Assembly (NCBI GenBank): GCA_001986395.2
Contig: MQVO02000065.1
Location: forward strand, 20,810-84,809
DNA: 64,000 nucleotides
From: Irpex lacteus
Lineage: Eukaryota > Basidiomycota > Agaricomycetes > Polyporales > Irpicaceae
Direction of reading: 5' to 3'
Numbering within the stretch: the first letter of the stretch is position 1; the number at the start of each line of letters is the position of its first letter. The notes under the pieces are model-generated. The model had not been told where the DNA came from. It did not search any database and worked only from the letters and a program-made list of their open reading frames with translations. This document shows positions 38,282 through 50,800 of this stretch, in pieces. The translations under genes were made by a program, and so were the position numbers.

Positions 38282-41169
38282 TCAGAAATTAAAAGCATCG
38301 CTTCGCCATCCATCATCCACCACCTCCTCTCGTTCGCTCTGGCTCTCCCTCCTGACCGCATGTTGCACCTCTGCTCTCAGTCCGGTACCCCTCTCAATAG
38401 CGGCCTCCTCCGTTCCAGTCGCCCCGTCAACTCGCGACTGAATCTGGTTTAACGCATCCCTGGCGGGTTCACGTGGCCCATAGCGTTCTTCTTCGCCATG
38501 ACCGTCGTGGGGACCACCCTTTCCCGGTAGAATCTGTTCTCCAACACCGATGGCGAGCATACTCTCTTCAACGGGGTCCGCCACATCGGACCCATCGACC
38601 GCATCGGCAGCAAATGTCAGGTTGGTCCGCACAATCCCCTTGGCAGTCGTTTTGGTATGAGTCTCTACCAGTGGTGTTTCCTCATTCTCGTCACGATATT
38701 CGGGTTCCTCTGCAGACTCATCGGAAAGGCCGGTCAGCACTCGCCAAACCGCATTGATATAATCTCCGGTCGCCAGCTCTCTTCGTGAATCTAGTGCCGA
38801 TCGATGTGCGCCTCGCACGACCTTTCCACCAACGTCAGCCAAAGACTCCAATAGAGCATGGGCTTGATTTCGGAGGACCCAAGCTGTGGCTAGTCTGCCA
38901 ACAGGAGCGGCCAAAGGTTGTAAGAACAGCTTATTGAGTATCCAATGCTTGCTTATGTCCAACGAGAGTTGAAGGCCGGGGACATCGACGCGTACGTCGC
39001 GCACGAAGAATAACGGCTGGTCATCGACGTTGTTCCCGTATTCATCGTTTGGAGGGAACTGCAGTTCAAACTCGAAGTTCAATCCCTCGTCCTTTGCCCC
39101 ACGACTTCCAACGTCCACACTAGCAAGCCCTTCGTCCTCGTACCCAAGCCAGCTGAGCCACTGGTTCGATCCGAATAGACGGTAGCATGCATAGTATGCA
39201 ACGTTCCGCGCGCTGACACGAATGCCTTGAACGCTGACTCGCAACTTCGTGTGGGTCTGCATGCCGTTGTACTCGACAGCGGGGATGATGGCCTCCGCCT
39301 CGGGATGGACTTCTGACATATCCAGGTGCAGCTCTGTCCAGTTCTGCACGTGTATATGATCCGGCACGAGTGATAGTTGAGCTGAAGAGGGTGTTAGGTA
39401 GAGGGTGTCGATGGCTGCGTCGAGAGAGTTGGACCGGAACTCTACGCGAGGCACAGGGATGACGTGGAGGGCGCGCAGGAGGCGGGGGAGAAGCCACTGG
39501 AGGACATCGCGCTGTAGCTGATTGCGAAGCCGTCTTTTGCTTTCTTCGAGCTGTCCAGGCGCCTGACGGACCAATTTATAGGTGTAATTCGAAAGTGAAG
39601 TAGAGAGAGCGGATACGGCTCCGATAAACCTATTCGCTGTCCTGTCGTTGCTGATTCCGTCTAGCAGCACGTCGGTCTCGTGTATGAGATCTCGTATATG
39701 CTGCGCCCAGGGCCTATCGGAACGCGAGGCTTTATTCATGAGATGATGAGCGCGATCGTATAGGGCCTCTGCATTGTGCTGTCCGACTGAAGAAGTTGCG
39801 TACTGAGGGCTGTCCAGAGCTTGGTCGAGCCACGAACTGAGGTCTGCAAAGAAGACGCGTAGCTCATGAAGTTCGTCATTCTCGGCTGTCAAGTCTGAAG
39901 GGAGCTTTCCGACGTCCACGATGATCGCCTGCAAACAGTTGGCCCAACTGTCTACGGATCGTCCGGATGCTGAACGCGAAATTAGAGTTGCAAGGTGGGT
40001 GAGGGCTTGGGAGAGATGAGGGTCGGTCCAGAGAATGGGGGTGATAGTAGGGGCTTTAGCATCGGCGAGGGCAACGCTGATATCACTCAGTCTGCTCGCA
40101 TAGTCCTGGAATAAATATAGAAGTGTTCGCAAGGCAGCTTGATAATCAGGATTGGAATGGGCCTGAGCAATCGCCTAGAGTAAGAAAATGTCAGCAAGCG
40201 TATACTGCGGTGTGAGAATATTCGCGACCTGTTGAAGACGGCCTACGACTGCTTCCTTGGTTCTCTCAGGACTTTCGGTGCTGAGATGATTCCATCTTGT
40301 CTGAGTTTCTTCGGAAACTGCTGACACTTCGTTCACTACTTCGTCGCGCGCTACCTCTGCGTTAATCTTGACGTCTTCCAACGTAGCACCCTCCGGACGA
40401 AGAGCTTCTTCCACTTTATCTGCTGAGGCTTCAACGGTAGCTGCAATTCGTCCGACGTCTGCAGCGGTATCTGCAACTATCTCCCGTGCAACCTTGAACA
40501 AGTCAGAGAGTATAATGCGAAACGTGGACGAGGTGAGGAGTATTGTGGACAGTTGGCGGATAGACTGTATGATGGTCCTGACATCTGACTCCGCTTCCTC
40601 CCTCGAAGGTATCTGTCCGACTGCAAAGAGAGATTAGTTGGGACGTTCGAGTAAGATTCCACTAGACGTACCAACATCTTGGACTTCTAGAGAACTACTT
40701 TTATTAGCGTTGACTATAACGTCCGCATGCACGGGAACGGCGGGTATCTTGGAGACTTCGTATATAAGTTCTTGAAGTTCATTATCGTCTATAGAAGAGA
40801 TGAGACATCGTATATCTGGGTGCGACAGCAAGTGAAATCACCATTCTTCTCCAAACCGAGCTGTAACAAGATTTCCAAGAGAGTACGCAAGTCCGAAACA
40901 ACTTGCTTCCCCTGCTCACTCAAGGTTCCATACGATTGGTTCGGCGACGTCGAGCGTAGCAATGACTGGATGACTCTGTTGAGCTGGTCCTGAGATGGCA
41001 GCTTCCCAGTCTTCAGCGCAGCCACCACGTCGGCTAGCTTTTCCAACTGTGTCTGAGAGGGTAAGTATTCATTGGCAGCAGCATTGACGCGGTCCTTAGG
41101 CAGGAGAGGGTCGCGGTCTTTGCTGTCTTTGTGCCGTCTACAACACGAGAAGAATAAGCCCATTTTCAC
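38282..41169 (-). CDS. HAM1-like protein (about 909 aa)
   Basis: Four exons in phase: 41169-40842, 40788-40672, 40620-40229, 40174-38282. Two start codons are possible; the second (41163) gives MGLFFSCCRR, with Gly2 and a Cys pair suited to N-myristoylation and palmitoylation, and is the likelier start in my view. The N-terminal half is helical with repeated Glu/Thr-Val-Ala segments (ADTAADVGRIAATVEASADK). The middle and C-terminal parts (about residues 480-750) have the beta-rich pattern of the fungal HAM1-like family (FELQFPPNDEYG, FVRDVRVDVPGLQLSLDISKH). The tail is acidic and disordered. Family function is not well defined; a membrane-associated role is inferred from the N terminus. The third intron uses a GTCGCG donor. 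Confidence 0.75.
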
Positions 41170-42307
41170 CTCGAATTCTAGCCAAAGGGCTGGTGGTTGT
41201 GATGAACGTTGAGAACATAGTCAAGTGGTATGAACTCGATTGCGTCGAGGATGATGTTCTCAGAGGAGTGGAGTTGCCTATGAGCGGAATCGCCGCCACA
41301 GGCGACATTTGTTTGGAGGTATTTGTTTGATGCAAGAGGGGGGCGGTACGAAATATTTCGGCACCAACCGCAGGAATTTTAAAGGTCCGACAAGGGGGGG
41401 GGTACCCCCCGACTTACCTTATTCGTCTATGATCGGGAGCCTAAATCTGGGACCCTTGGTACTCCTCAACCCGTCGCCAGTGTAAGTCTCAATACCTTCG
41501 GATTTTGGTGCCACTTGGTAGGTTTACATCATACGCCCAGCAGACAGCGCAATTGGAAAGGAATAATGAGTGTGTGATATTATTGAGCCAAATTTGGAGA
41601 AATGTAAGATAGTCACGGTGCTCTATGCAACTAGTAGTAGTATGTATGGTAAGCGTAAACCTCGACGACCTGTACTCGTCAAAGCATCAAACGGTGCATA
41701 TGGTACCGAGAATTGAAAAGAGTACTATAGCAAAGATCAATGAACGCGAGCACGTTTCGAAGGACGAAGTGCTGGTGACGGCGACCTGTCGCTTGTTGTT
41801 CGTGCCAGTGTTTGCGGCCCCGGACTTCAAGATGGTGACGTCGATTTTAGGAGGTATCTTATTGGCAGGAATACCAATTCCGACTGCGTGCTTTGCGCAG
41901 GAAAGAAAGTCTGCGCGACGTGGAATGGTGGAGCCGATGGACCACCAGACAGGTTAGGGAAGGCAGGGAAAGACGGATTGAAGTTGGATGGCAGTGCGCC
42001 GTCAAGATTAAGCTGTAGATTTGAATATGTGAAGGAGAGTTGTGGCTCCGCGGGTGAGCTTGCAGTTGGTTCAAGCTCGGAGTCCATGCTAGAAGATTAG
42101 CCGGCCAGATGAGACGGGCGAGTTGATAAACTTAGAGTTGAATATAGAGGAAAAGAGCGATTAGATGATTGATTATGAATATTGTAGAGGTGTGCTCCTG
42201 CCCAACACCTCGAGAGCGAAGACAGGAGCCAGGTGCTAAAGCTAAAGGACGACGAGGTGCTCAATGAGCGGTACGCGACGCGTCATATTTACCGTTACTA
42301 GCAATCA

Positions 42308-42324
42308 CCCGTGCACTGCACGGG
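42308..42324. repeat. 17-nt palindrome (CCCGTGCA/TGCACGGG)
   Basis: Eight-base arms are perfectly complementary around a single central C. Similar CCCGTGCA-type palindromes mark ends of dispersed repeats in various eukaryotes, but no partner copy is present in this window. Confidence 0.8.
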
Positions 42325-42394
42325 AATCTGGTTTGGAAGATGCAGAGGGTGTTCGTCGCGGCGACAGAGGAGAATAATTGTACTGCGCCCATCC

Positions 42395-42431
42395 CTGCTG
42401 GCCTCCGCGCCTTCGGCGCTTCGGCCAGCAG
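42395..42431. repeat. Nested hairpin, 9-bp plus 5-bp stems
   Basis: CTGCTGGCC (42395-42403) pairs with GGCCAGCAG (42423-42431). Inside a 3x3 internal loop GCGCC (42407-42411) pairs with GGCGC (42415-42419) around a TTC loop. All 14 pairs are perfect. It lies 70 nt from the 17-nt palindrome. Confidence 0.85.
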
Positions 42432-43222
42432 TGACAGGCGCGCCTTATTTTCGACGGTGTACTTACTTATGTTGTAAGCTAAAGGTGTTCTGAATTCGAA
42501 GAGGCAGCGGCAGCCAATATTATATAAGAAACATATTTCATGTAGTGGAAGCCGACAATGAAGCGGCGTGAAGCTGACGTGAAGTCGCGAAGGCGAAGGC
42601 GAAAGAATATTCTGGACACAGGCTCAAGTGAGTACCCAATCGTATTTTGTGTTTGTCTCTATCCAATCAGAAGACGTGTTTATCTCGACGTGTCAGCCAA
42701 TGAAGAAGCCGAAATGTCGACGCGGTGGAGCGACCGCGTTTCTCTTTATAATAAAGAGGATTTGCATCCCACTAGATCACGTGAAGAACTCGGCATGCCA
42801 ATAGTGCACCACCATTGACATAGAAGAAATTTTTAACCACACATAGAGTGTATATATTCTACTAGTCGTATGTCACTGAAATACCGAATCGTGTTCAAAG
42901 CCACAATACAAAGTTTTGACAACTTCGTGTAGAAACCTCTTAACTGAGACCCCGAGCACCGGTTTGGCAGGGTACCCGACAGCTGTCAGTAACCCCGATT
43001 TGTATCTCGCCCCCCTCTTGGTTTGATGCGCCGCCTGATGCGCCCCTTTTGTCTACTCGTCCCTGAATCGCAGGACTAGAATCAACTCCGAAGTGACTTT
43101 AGATCTCCGTTAATCATGTGTGGTGGAGAATGCGTGCCTGCATTCAAGTTCCTGCCAGCGTTGGCTTACCACCACCACTTCCATAGCTTGTGTGTACGCA
43201 CGCCTTTCCCCAAGAAACCAGG

Positions 43223-44368
43223 ATGGTAGCCCACAATCGCGTCCCGCGCATAGTCATCGCAATTGGACTTGGGGTCCTCGGTCTTATAGCCATCCAGGTG
43301 GCGTTCAGCCCCGTGAAGTCGATCAAGCGGTCTGCAATATTCCAAACCCATCCTCCTACAGCCAGCTCACTTAAATCGCGCATTGAGGAGGAGGAACAAA
43401 AATATCTTGGAACAATTCAGGGCCGGGAGGCGTTGATCAAGAAATGGGGGCCAACAGCAGAGGACATCACACCGTATGCACATTCTAACCTCAATAAATA
43501 TTGAGCTGACATTCGACATAGATTCCCGAGGAATGGTGCCCTATATACTCTCTGTACGTTCAGCTTACAATCGACTCTCTCTTCGCTGTACAATAATGCT
43601 CAAAACTATGGCAGGGGACTTTTTCATTCCGTCATTTCGCTGTCCTCACCGAGTAGAGCGCATCGGAACGCTCGGTGACGGTGGAAAATGGACATGCGGC
43701 GTGGACAGATACGCTAGCCAGCGTTCTCCATGTGTGATTTACTCCTTCGGCCTCAATGGCGAGTCCTCTTTCGAAGCAGATCTCCTGAAGAGAGCTCCCC
43801 AGTGCGAAATTTGGGGATACGACTTTAGCGTTCAGTCGTTCGGCCCTGAGATTGAGAACGACCCAGCGTTGAAAGCACGAGCACACTTCTTCTCTTATGC
43901 AATTGGTGGCCAAGACATACCGGAAGGCAGCCCACCGACGTTCACTCTGCAAACCCTGATGCAGCAGAACGGGCATTCGTTCGTAGATCTGTTGAAGATC
44001 GACGTCGAAGAGGCAGAGTTCGACTCGCTAGCGTCGTTCGTTCACCATTTCGCGTCGACATCTACGGGGTCGGATATAGCCGTCCCAGTCGGTCAAATGC
44101 AACTGGAAATCCATGCGTGGGGTGCCCATGCTGCATTCCCGACTTTCAAGCGGTGGTGGGAGAGCTTGGAACAAGTTGGTTTCAGGCCATTCTGGACGGA
44201 GCCGAACCTTGTTTACCTACAGATCATGCGAGGTTCTCTACCAGATCTTGCAGAGGTAAGTGCCTATGTTCTATGTCAGCCATCTTTTGTCCTTAATGAT
44301 TTTTAACCCCACAGTATTCATTCATGAATATCCACGCACGCAGCGCTTTGACGGACGATAGTTACTGA
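43223..44368 (+). CDS. Type-II membrane methyltransferase-like protein, paralogue 1 (325 aa)
   Basis: Four exons: 43223-43473, 43522-43553 (32 nt), 43615-44255, 44315-44368; phase closes exactly. The start MVAHNRVPRIVIAIGLGVLGLIAIQVAF is a single N-terminal membrane anchor (about residues 9-29), placing the rest in the secretory lumen. A Glu-rich stem follows. The domain shows CPHRVERIGTLGDGGKWTCG, IYSFGLNGESSFEADLL, C.IWGYDFSVQ, LLKIDVEEAEFDSL and QLEIHAWG, the pattern of the Methyltransf_22/METTL24-type family, with GDGGKW and the FG-SFE segment as family hallmarks and the Asp-rich strands fit for S-adenosylmethionine binding. The substrate is unknown. It is paralogous to 52404-53573. Confidence 0.75.
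43522..43553 (+). other. Conserved 32-nt microexon
   Basis: This exon encodes FPRNGALYTL plus split codons. The paralogous gene has a microexon of the same length and phases (52747-52778, WPPGNVFYVL). Each is flanked by GT-AG introns, and without it the Trp-Asp-Phe start of the domain falls out of frame. Confidence 0.75.
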
Positions 44369-44670
44369 TTTCGTACTGTCGACTTATTGGACTCTTCACG
44401 TTGAACTTTTCATCAGGTGTATTTATCATGGGTACTCGGGCTGTATTATATAGGGATTTTTGTAGATGATTATTGTGGGCTCCCCTCTGCTTGGTTAGCT
44501 GTAAGAGTATGGATCTCGAGAGCGAGACGAGCATTATCTGCTCACAGACAGGGATCAAAAACAGGGCGCTTACACGCTTGAACGCGTCAAGTCGCGTTTT
44601 GCTAATTGATCCTGGCTCTCTAACTTGCATCGCATTTCCCCTGACACCCTCAGCAAGATACCCCTTCACA

Positions 44671-47142
44671 ATGTCGTGGAGAGTTATTGGGAACAGTGGA
44701 GAAGATGAAGAGATGATGGCCAACGCTATTCGAAGTGTCTGGGGCAGGCACGTACCTGTTCAGTCCAGTAATGGCGGGAACGTGCACCAAACACGGTCGT
44801 CACACTCAGACTCGGACTCAGCCAGCGACGATGAAGACAAGAAAGGTACGTCTCGAACGTAGGGATACTTTTTCATTGCTGCAAGATGTGCAATTTTTTG
44901 CAGATCCGAACCAACCGCCCGAGCTGGGCGACGTAAACACATTGCAGGACGAAGCAGAGAAACTGATTAAAGAAAAGCGATACGACGCTGCGCTGAGCAA
45001 GCTTCATCAAACAATACCTCTTCTCGTCGACCCAGGGTTCAAAATCCCTCGTAATGACATCGTAAAATGGGCCGTGAAGACTGAACAGTATCAGTCGAGT
45101 AATGTGTCGACCCAGATCGCGCTCATGAGGTCATGCGTAGGGTACGCTACCTGTCACCTGAAGAAAGGTGAATACGCCAAAGTGAGTGATTCGCCTTCAA
45201 GGGGCCGAGAGCACAAGGCATGAACTTATCTACTCCATTGACCACAAGGCTTTGGCCTGGTTAGAGGAAATGCATGTTATCAATATCAACCTCCAGTCAG
45301 TCCTTGGAAAATTCATGTTTGGTAAGTTCTGTCGACTCAACACCTCTCACATTATTGACATCCATGGCACGTAGAATGGATGGACGCCGCACCTCCTCGC
45401 CTAGAATACCACAGACAACGCGTGATCGCCTACAACGTAGCCGCGGACTTGTTTCTTGAGCTAGGAAACACAGGGGCGGCCGTTCACAGGAAGTGGAATG
45501 CGGAGATGTCAGTGAAAGCTGTACCTCCGTTCATCGACGCACGGCCCTTGCGCGCTCTGGCACCCCAGTTCGCAGTGTTGCCGTTGACAAGATATCGCCA
45601 CCCAGATGCCAAGGTCGTCGCCACCCAGGAGGTCAAGTGCAAGGAGTTGCAGATTCGTGGATCCTGGCAGAAGGTGCCCATCCCCAAGACGACTAACATC
45701 GCAGCTAGAATGGGATTCGCAAGTTTCGTATGGAATCGTCAGTATCTTGATTTTGTATGCTTGTATGCGCCTGACTCACATACGACATAGAGAGGTTCTA
45801 CGTGCTCGCTGGACAGAAGAGCATCGAGGGACCTTACCACAGAGACTTCCATTTCATGGATCTGGATCACATTGGAGAATGGCACAGCCTACCCTCGTAC
45901 CCGCATCCCGAACTTGACGTTGGGGAGATCACCGGCTGGCGCATGGGTGTGCACGACGACAAGGCGTACATGTTCACAGGCAGCAAGAGGATGGACTACT
46001 TCGACCTGGCGACGGAGACTTGGGGTGAGCTCAAAACGCGTTGCGAGGGCTCATGGTCTTGGGAGATTAGTGACTTGCACGACTACGGCATGCAGGTTGT
46101 AGATGGGAAGATGTATATCTTCGGAGGTACCCATATCGACAGCTCGTTAGGCTGTAATCTGTGGATGGTGCTGGATATCGCCAAGCGTACCTGGAGGAAA
46201 CTGTCCGGAGCTCCCCTTCCACGCACGGCAGATCGCGAGATACCAGGTCCTAGAAAGCTTCCTGTTATATGGACTGACACTCGTGAGGGTGTCAAAAAGA
46301 TCTGGCTGATGTACGGAGAGGCAGATAGATCGTCTGCCAGCATTTGCGGCGAGCCGAATGGTGCAACCCATGGGTATGGCTACTATGACCTCTGGAGCTG
46401 GGACATCGAGAAAGAGTCGTGGCAACGGGAGAGGATCATAGGCAATGCACCCTGCCCTCGATCTGAAATGAGCTATGTTTTCGTGAGTACCTTCTAATCT
46501 GTCGATGGGGTATATGCGATTTCATACCTGTGGTAGAACGAAAAACTGGGCAAGACTATCGTCTTCGGCGGCTACAGCCCTACATTACCGACACAGTTCT
46601 CGCCCCAAGAGGAACCATTCCTCTTCACTTACTATGCGGATACGTTCGTGCACGACCCAGCGGCGAATCCTCCTACATGGAAGCACGTCATCACGCGAGG
46701 GTTTCCAACATATCGTGCCCAAGCCGAACTTTTCTGCGACCCTGAAACAGGCCGTACTTTCCTGTTCGGCGGCTACACCAACTCCGACTTTGTACCCGAT
46801 GGCAAACACATCGTCTCCAAGACATTCAACGACCTGTGGGAGCTGAAACTCGACGTCGAGGGCGGGCACTTCGATGAAGTCGATCTGGAAGAAGAGTCAC
46901 GTACCGCCACAGTTGGACCGTGGAAGAGATGTTTCAACTGCGGATCGGCAGGTCCGTGGAAAAAGTGCGGAGGTGAGGGTCTTCGTCCTTTGATATCGAT
47001 GATAGCGGCTTATGCGGAAACTCTTTCCCGTACTTCCACCACGACAGGTGCTTGTCGCGGCCGGGCGTATTTCTGTGACACAGATTGCCAGAAGGAGGGG
47101 TGGAGGGAGCATAAGTCGATGCACAAATGCAGAAGGAAATGA
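44671..47142 (+). CDS. Kelch-repeat protein with C-terminal MYND zinc finger (703 aa)
   Basis: Seven exons in phase: 44671-44845, 44904-45181, 45249-45321, 45375-45737, 45791-46482, 46537-46972, 47048-47142. The N-terminal third is acidic then helical (LQDEAEKLIKEKRYDAALSKLHQTIPLL, and a second helical pair to about residue 225), resembling TPR-type helices. Residues about 300-630 hold Kelch-type blades (DDKAYMFTGSKRMDYFDLATETW, GKMYIFGGTHIDS, KTIVFGGYSP, GRTFLFGGYTNSD). The C terminus is a MYND finger: CFNCGSAGPWKKCGGACRGRAYFCDTDCQKEGWREHKSMHKC in pattern, with the metal ligands split by the last intron. MYND and Kelch domains both bind proteins, so a scaffold role is likely; partners are unknown. 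Confidence 0.8.
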
Positions 47143-47830
47143 TGAAGTAACTGAATTGTAATCATACTGGTAGTCTGGTACGTTTCAACACCTGTAGCGT
47201 GGTTGTGCTCCTTCATCTGACGGAAAACAACAGGTACATACTTATAAACACTCGCCTATTCACTACGTGTATATCCATGCGACTAGTTGCTTACTGATAA
47301 CATGGTCACCAGACGTCGACCCTAACAGTGAAAGCAAGGAACTGTATCCTCGTCACAAGGACGGCCCGATGACGGCACTCCATGCATTATACCGTACACC
47401 TCGTCCAGATCAACGCTGTCTCGAACGAGTTGTGTGAGATGATGATATAGCTCGAGGTGATTGCCACGATAATATCTTCCTTGCAGCGATGCCGTGCATA
47501 ACATGGAATGGCTTGTTCGAGACCCGAGGTCAGATATTCTTCATCAGTACACAATGACGTTCTGACGAAGTGGACTTCTCTAGACGCCGCCGTATTCTTA
47601 CTTCGTCAATTTATTTTGCTGTTGTACTCGAGAAGCAATGGTCACCTGCTTCTCATTTACGGCGAACGCAACGCGGTGCACGCACATCGTGGTGATATCC
47701 ACTGTGCATATCGCTCATTCATGGTCATAAGAGCGACCCACTATCCCCGCCACGATGAGGTGGAGCACGATCTGTTATGGTATAAAGTGTACGCATGCTT
47801 CTGTGGTCTATGGGGAACTGCAGCTCGGCC
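47143..47830. other. Intergenic, no gene seen
   Basis: The span between the MYND gene stop and the beta-mannosidase start has only short unconserved ORFs (47322 minus, 47508 plus). It presumably holds the terminator of one gene and the promoter of the other. Confidence 0.5.
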
Positions 47831-50800
47831 ATGCACCTCCTGAAGACCGTGTGTGCCCTTGTGGCAGCGTTCCCGCTCTTCGTCAATAGCGAGGTGTTCA
47901 ACCTCGCAGACCTCTCGTGGAATCTCAAGAACGAAAATGGATCAATCTCCATCCCTGCTTCGATCCCTTCCCAAGCTCACCTTGATCTACTGAACGCAGG
48001 AATAATTACTGAGCCATTGCTCGGTATCAATGGTAGGCATGAGACCTCTACGCATGAAATTAACTCACCCGTGTTTGTTTTTCGAATAGATTTCACCCAA
48101 AGATGGATTATTAACGACAACTGGACTTACACCGCTGACCTGAGCCCTCTTATCGCACATACCACGCGACAGAAAGCTCGAACACTTCTCGTCTTCTATG
48201 GTATTGATACAATTGCGAATATAGTGAGTAATCGCGGAGATCTGTGCAACAGCGGAGCCTCAACAAGATTTCAGACGGTCGCAGGCCACCCTTTAGCATG
48301 GGTGAACAATCAATTCAGGCAATACACTTACGATGTCACAGAGTTACTCGCATCTCCTTCTAAGAGTGACAAAAATTTGACGGTGGCCCTTGAGTCTGCC
48401 TGGTATTATGGACAGAATGTCACCTCAAGACCGGATGTTGAATGGGTTCATGGCGATATTGTAAGGCATTCAACCTCTTGTCTGTCTCTGGCTTTCTTAC
48501 TCATCGTCGTTTAGTTCGAGTACCCAACAGTGCGTCAGGTTACGAGGAAGACGCAGTCTGACTTTGGCTGGGATTGGGTGTGTGTTATAGCTCACATGCT
48601 CTATTTTCTTGTCTCACATGTGACAGGGACCTGCGTTCATCCCATCAGGTATCTTCAAGCCGGCGTTTGCGATCATTCTTCCAACAACGCCCGGTCAGAA
48701 AACCGCCGCGCCTGCCACCCATCCTCTTCTAGTATCACAAAATAGCCCTATCTTCATTGAAGAGTCGGGCCTCGAGGTATCTAAAGTTGGCCAGACACCG
48801 AACGCCCCGCCCAACGAATCTGCCGACTGGCTGGTCAATGTCACCCTTTCTGTGCGCTCTACTGTCGCCGCCCACTCACCCACAGTCTCCATATCCGTTC
48901 CCGAGTTAAAACTGAACCTCGCACCGGTGCACGTCAGGTCCATTCCTGCAAGTACGAACGCCTCCACCTTTGTTTCAGCCACGTTCAAGATCCCAAACGT
49001 CAAACCGCAACAATGGTTCCCCCATAACCTTGGGACGCCCAAACTATACAACATCACCACCACACTGCACCTCGATAATACCCACTCCGCCAGCTTCGTC
49101 ACCCAGACAGGTTTCCGCACCATCACTCTCGTGCAGTCGCCGTATTCGCAACTTGATATTGAGGAACGCGGTATTACTCCCGGAGACCAGTGGCACTTCG
49201 AGATCAATGGAAAGGCGTTTTACAGTTCTGGGACAAACATCATCCCATTCGACCCATTCTATGCTAGAATGACGAGTGCACAAGTTCGATGGGTTCTCGA
49301 GAGCGCTGTTTTAAGTGGTCAGAACATGGTAAGCGTTCTCTGGTGTTCTAATGCAACATACTTACGAGACCACATCGTTGATCATAGCTCCGAATCTGGG
49401 GCGGTGGTATCTATCAGCCTTCGGACGAACTGACAGGAGGGTACGACTTCTACACGGCCTGCGACGAACTTGGCATTCTCGCGTGGTCTGAACTTATTTT
49501 CTCCGACGCCCTATATCCCCTTAATGATTTCTTGCTGGAGTCTGTCGAGCCCGAAGTGCGACAGAATATCCGTCGCATCAACAAGCACCCGAGTAACGTC
49601 CAATGGGCAGGAGGGAACGAGATCGAGGGAATTGTACTGAGTATCAATCAAACTCAAGCCAACGGCTCGCACTACCTGGACGAGGTAAGCGTGCATTAGA
49701 CACCTTGGTTAGTTGCATGCTAACATTCCGTCAGTTTAATACGCTCTTTGGGGAGTTCCTTCACGATATAGTCACTGAAGAGACGCATTCGGTGAGTGGT
49801 AGAGTCCTTCGTCGAGACCTATTCATGACGCCTAACATCCGTTCAGGTGGCGTATACCGACTGCTCTACGACTAGTGGTGTCCTAAGCCTTGATCCATAT
49901 GAGATACGGTACTCCAACAAGACCCCAAGTTTCATTTACGGCAATAGCGGTGAGCATAGCAGCTGCATTGAGAAGTTTGTACACTTATCCAGTACGCAGA
50001 GCGATACAACTATGACGCTTCGCAGGCTTTCAACTACAGCACGTATCCAGTCTCTAGGCATGTCCTCCCTTGTGTTTTCCATTACTTCGAGTTAGCTAAC
50101 TGTCATTGATATCTAGATTCGTCAACGAGTTCGGGTGAGTTGTATGGTCGTGACAGTAAGTCCACAAAACCAAACCTGATTTTGCTCCTCATTTAGCTTC
50201 CACTCCCAACCGTCGTTCTTCAGCTGGGAAGAAGTCCTGGAATCGCCTGAGGACTTCTCCTTCAACTCAACTGTTGTCATGTCCCGCGACCATCACCCAC
50301 CTGCCGGCGGTCTCGCTTTTCCCAACCCAAACGCACCCCAAGGCCAAGGCCAGATGTCCGCAGCAGTCGAACTCTGGCTTCCCACTCCTAGCACAGCCGA
50401 TAGCAATCAAACCTTCGCCCAGTGGTGCTGGAGCACTCAAATCTTCCAGTCGATGAACATGGTATCGGAGATAGCATGGTACCGTCGGGGAGCAGGGCTT
50501 GGCGAGAATAACCTGGGAAGTCTCGTTTGGCAGTTGAACGATATATGGCAAGGCACGAGTTGGTCGTCAATCGAGTACTCCGGCAGATGGAAAGTTCTGC
50601 AGTATGGGATGACAACTATCTACAGCCCGTTGGCGATCTACCCATTCTGGACGCCGGAAAACGAGACGTTACAGGTGCTTGTGTCGTCAGATCGGTGGGA
50701 GAGTGTGAAGGGAAGTGCACAGCTGACCTGGTACGATTGGAAAGGCACGGAGCTGCAAACGAGCAAGCATCCGTTCATTGTCCCCACTCTGAATAACTCG

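Larger units (their letters stand above)
41170..43222. other. Intergenic region with palindromes
   Basis: No gene is supported; short ORFs (41625 plus, 41827 minus, 42558 plus) lack domains. It contains a G9-TA-C6 tract (41394-41410, core palindrome 41397-41410), the 17-nt palindrome CCCGTGCACTGCACGGG (42308-42324) and a strong hairpin (42395-42431). The last two resemble ends or folds of small transposable elements. Confidence 0.5.
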
